Shown piece by piece: positions 63,232 to 64,000 of a stretch of DNA of 64,000 bases (the first letter of the stretch is position 1; each line of letters begins with the position of its first letter). Origin of the DNA: Vibrio breoganii. Lineage in GTDB: Bacteria > Pseudomonadota > Gammaproteobacteria > Enterobacterales > Vibrionaceae. The stretch covers positions 1,240,001-1,304,000 of the forward strand of contig NZ_CP016178.1 of assembly GCF_001677275.1 (NCBI RefSeq), read 5' to 3'. Both the position numbers and the translations under genes were made by a program. The notes below the pieces were generated by a model, which saw only the letters and a program-made list of their open reading frames with translations, was not told the origin of the DNA and ran no database searches.

Positions 63232-63355
63232 CTTCGTTAATTTATTAGAAATAACAAACCAATTAAAATATTATGTTCTTCTTTTAGATTAATTATATTC
63301 AACACTGTTTTCTACACTTTGAATAAAATAATTAAAGAAGTATGACATATATCTC

Positions 63356-64000
63356 TTACCACCACGCTTCAAACTGAACGCCAAACGTCCAAGAATCCAT
63401 TTCTTTTGATTGTGTTGCTACGTGTTTACCAAAGCTTTGCTCTTCCCAGTTCGTTTCTGACTCTGCATAAGTCGCATAGAATCGGATATGTGGCACAGTA
63501 CCAAAGTGTACTTTTTGAGATAAAGTGGCCTTCCAAGATGTGTTGCTATCATCAAAACGATCACTGTTGACCAGTTGGTAACCTAGCTCAACTTCAGTTT
63601 GCAGGTACTTGTTCCAGTTGTATTTCGGACGAATACCCGCTGCAAACCAGTCCTTTCCGTCATCGGAAGCGTTATCCATGCTGATGTTCTCGTAGGCAAG
63701 AGAGTACTGACAGCTCCAGTCTTCATTAATGGTACAGAAACCGTGGTTCATAATACGGTAACTCGTACCTGGGGTAGTTAGGTTTAGCAGCTCACCTTCA
63801 CCATCATGCCAACCGCCAACACCGATGCCACCATTCATCTGTACCGTGAAGATATTGTAGGTACCAGCAAAGCTTGCTTTGTGGTTAACGGTAAACATGT
63901 AGCCATCACGATCGTAGTTACCTGCTCCTACGTGCTTCTTAATGTCGGTATCGTCGATAATGTACGCGTAGTTAGCACCTAGTGTCAGGTTGCCGCCTAA
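63356..64000 (-). CDS. lamB: Maltoporin / LamB-type porin, C-terminal part, cut by window edge
   Basis: The frame stays open to the right edge; 214 C-terminal residues are visible. They show repeated amphipathic beta strands and LamB-like blocks: NLTLGANYAYIIDD, GYMFTVNHKASFAGTYNIFTVQM, GYQLVNSDRFDDSNTSWKATLSQ, and the final SWTFGVQFEAWW with the C-terminal aromatic needed for outer-membrane assembly. Maltoporins are trimeric outer-membrane channels for maltodextrins. Substrate specificity cannot be fixed without the N-terminal half. Confidence 0.88.
   Translation of the reverse strand, partial: LGGNLTLGANYAYIIDDTDIKKHVGAGNYDRDGYMFTVNHKASFAGTYNIFTVQMNGGIGVGGWHDGEGELLNLTTPGTSYRIMNHGFCTINEDWSCQYSLAYENISMDNASDDGKDWFAAGIRPKYNWNKYLQTEVELGYQLVNSDRFDDSNTSWKATLSQKVHFGTVPHIRFYATYAESETNWEEQSFGKHVATQSKEMDSWTFGVQFEAWW

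Noticed and set aside
1..64000. tRNA or rRNA genes
   Set aside because: No T-loop/acceptor combinations or rRNA-like conserved stretches were recognised anywhere; the GGTTCGAAA strings belong to the 117-bp repeats.

Overview
The window looks like a stretch of a Vibrio chromosome, probably from the marine Splendidus-like part of the genus (the genus is an inference from gene content). Support comes from a KtrA/KtrB pair of the Vibrio type, a VC2662-type surface protein, a LapA/RTX-type giant adhesin, a PL15 oligo-alginate lyase, a maltoporin, and a moderately AT-rich composition with AT-rich intergenic spacers. No rRNA, tRNA or CRISPR array was recognised. Both edges cut genes: a cystine symporter (tcyP-like) on the left and a LamB-type porin on the right.

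Layout. 1-1.4 kb: a minus-strand operon of a DauR/YheO-like regulator, RidA and a TcyP-like cystine transporter. 1.8-6.2 kb: a membrane-anchored unknown protein, a lipoprotein, an exported fumarylacetoacetate-hydrolase-fold enzyme, a small membrane protein and an HdfR-like LysR regulator. 6.4-8.7 kb: a tightly coupled rimK / aspartoacylase-like / rimB operon. 8.9-13.3 kb: a two-gene RND efflux pump. 13.5-17.4 kb: isochorismatase-fold protein, periplasmic L-asparaginase, small lipoprotein, GNAT and HAD enzymes. 17.4-26.2 kb: a 2932-residue secreted adhesin with sixteen 101-residue repeats. 26.6-32 kb: a hibernation factor, the PL15 lyase, an exported 13-residue-repeat protein, a LysR regulator and UspA. 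32.2-39.2 kb: an EptA-like phosphoethanolamine transferase, then the aspartate:alanine antiporter aspT, aspartate 4-decarboxylase aspD and the glutamate symporter gltS. 39.3-43.6 kb: mostly single housekeeping or stress genes (DJ-1/PfpI, TPR, NAT, YjdM, YceI, EamA). 43.8-47.4 kb: an AaeX/A/B-like efflux operon with a divergent LysR regulator. 48-54 kb: a complete ribose operon rbsDACBKR. 54.6-57.5 kb: ktrA-ktrB and a DnaQ-like exonuclease. 57.6-60.4 kb: a prolyl-aminopeptidase-like hydrolase and an IS3-family element inserted in a heptamer tandem array. 60.5-64 kb: small unknown or secreted proteins, a lipoprotein and the LamB-type porin.

The most striking non-coding structure is a family of hairpin-bearing repeats. 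Direct arrays with a 117-bp period lie on both sides of the rbs operon, and a related inverted pair lies at 43.7 kb. Stem arms differ between loci but remain complementary, so structure appears to be conserved over sequence. Simple tandem arrays (heptamer TTCTAGS at two loci, pentamer ACGTC at one) add to the repeat load. The most interesting gene systems are the rimK operon (a glutamate ligase beside a Zn-dependent deacylase-like protein and a DTGA-motif protease), the exported 13-residue-repeat protein, the exported FAH-fold enzyme and the giant repeat adhesin, which has no visible partner genes here.
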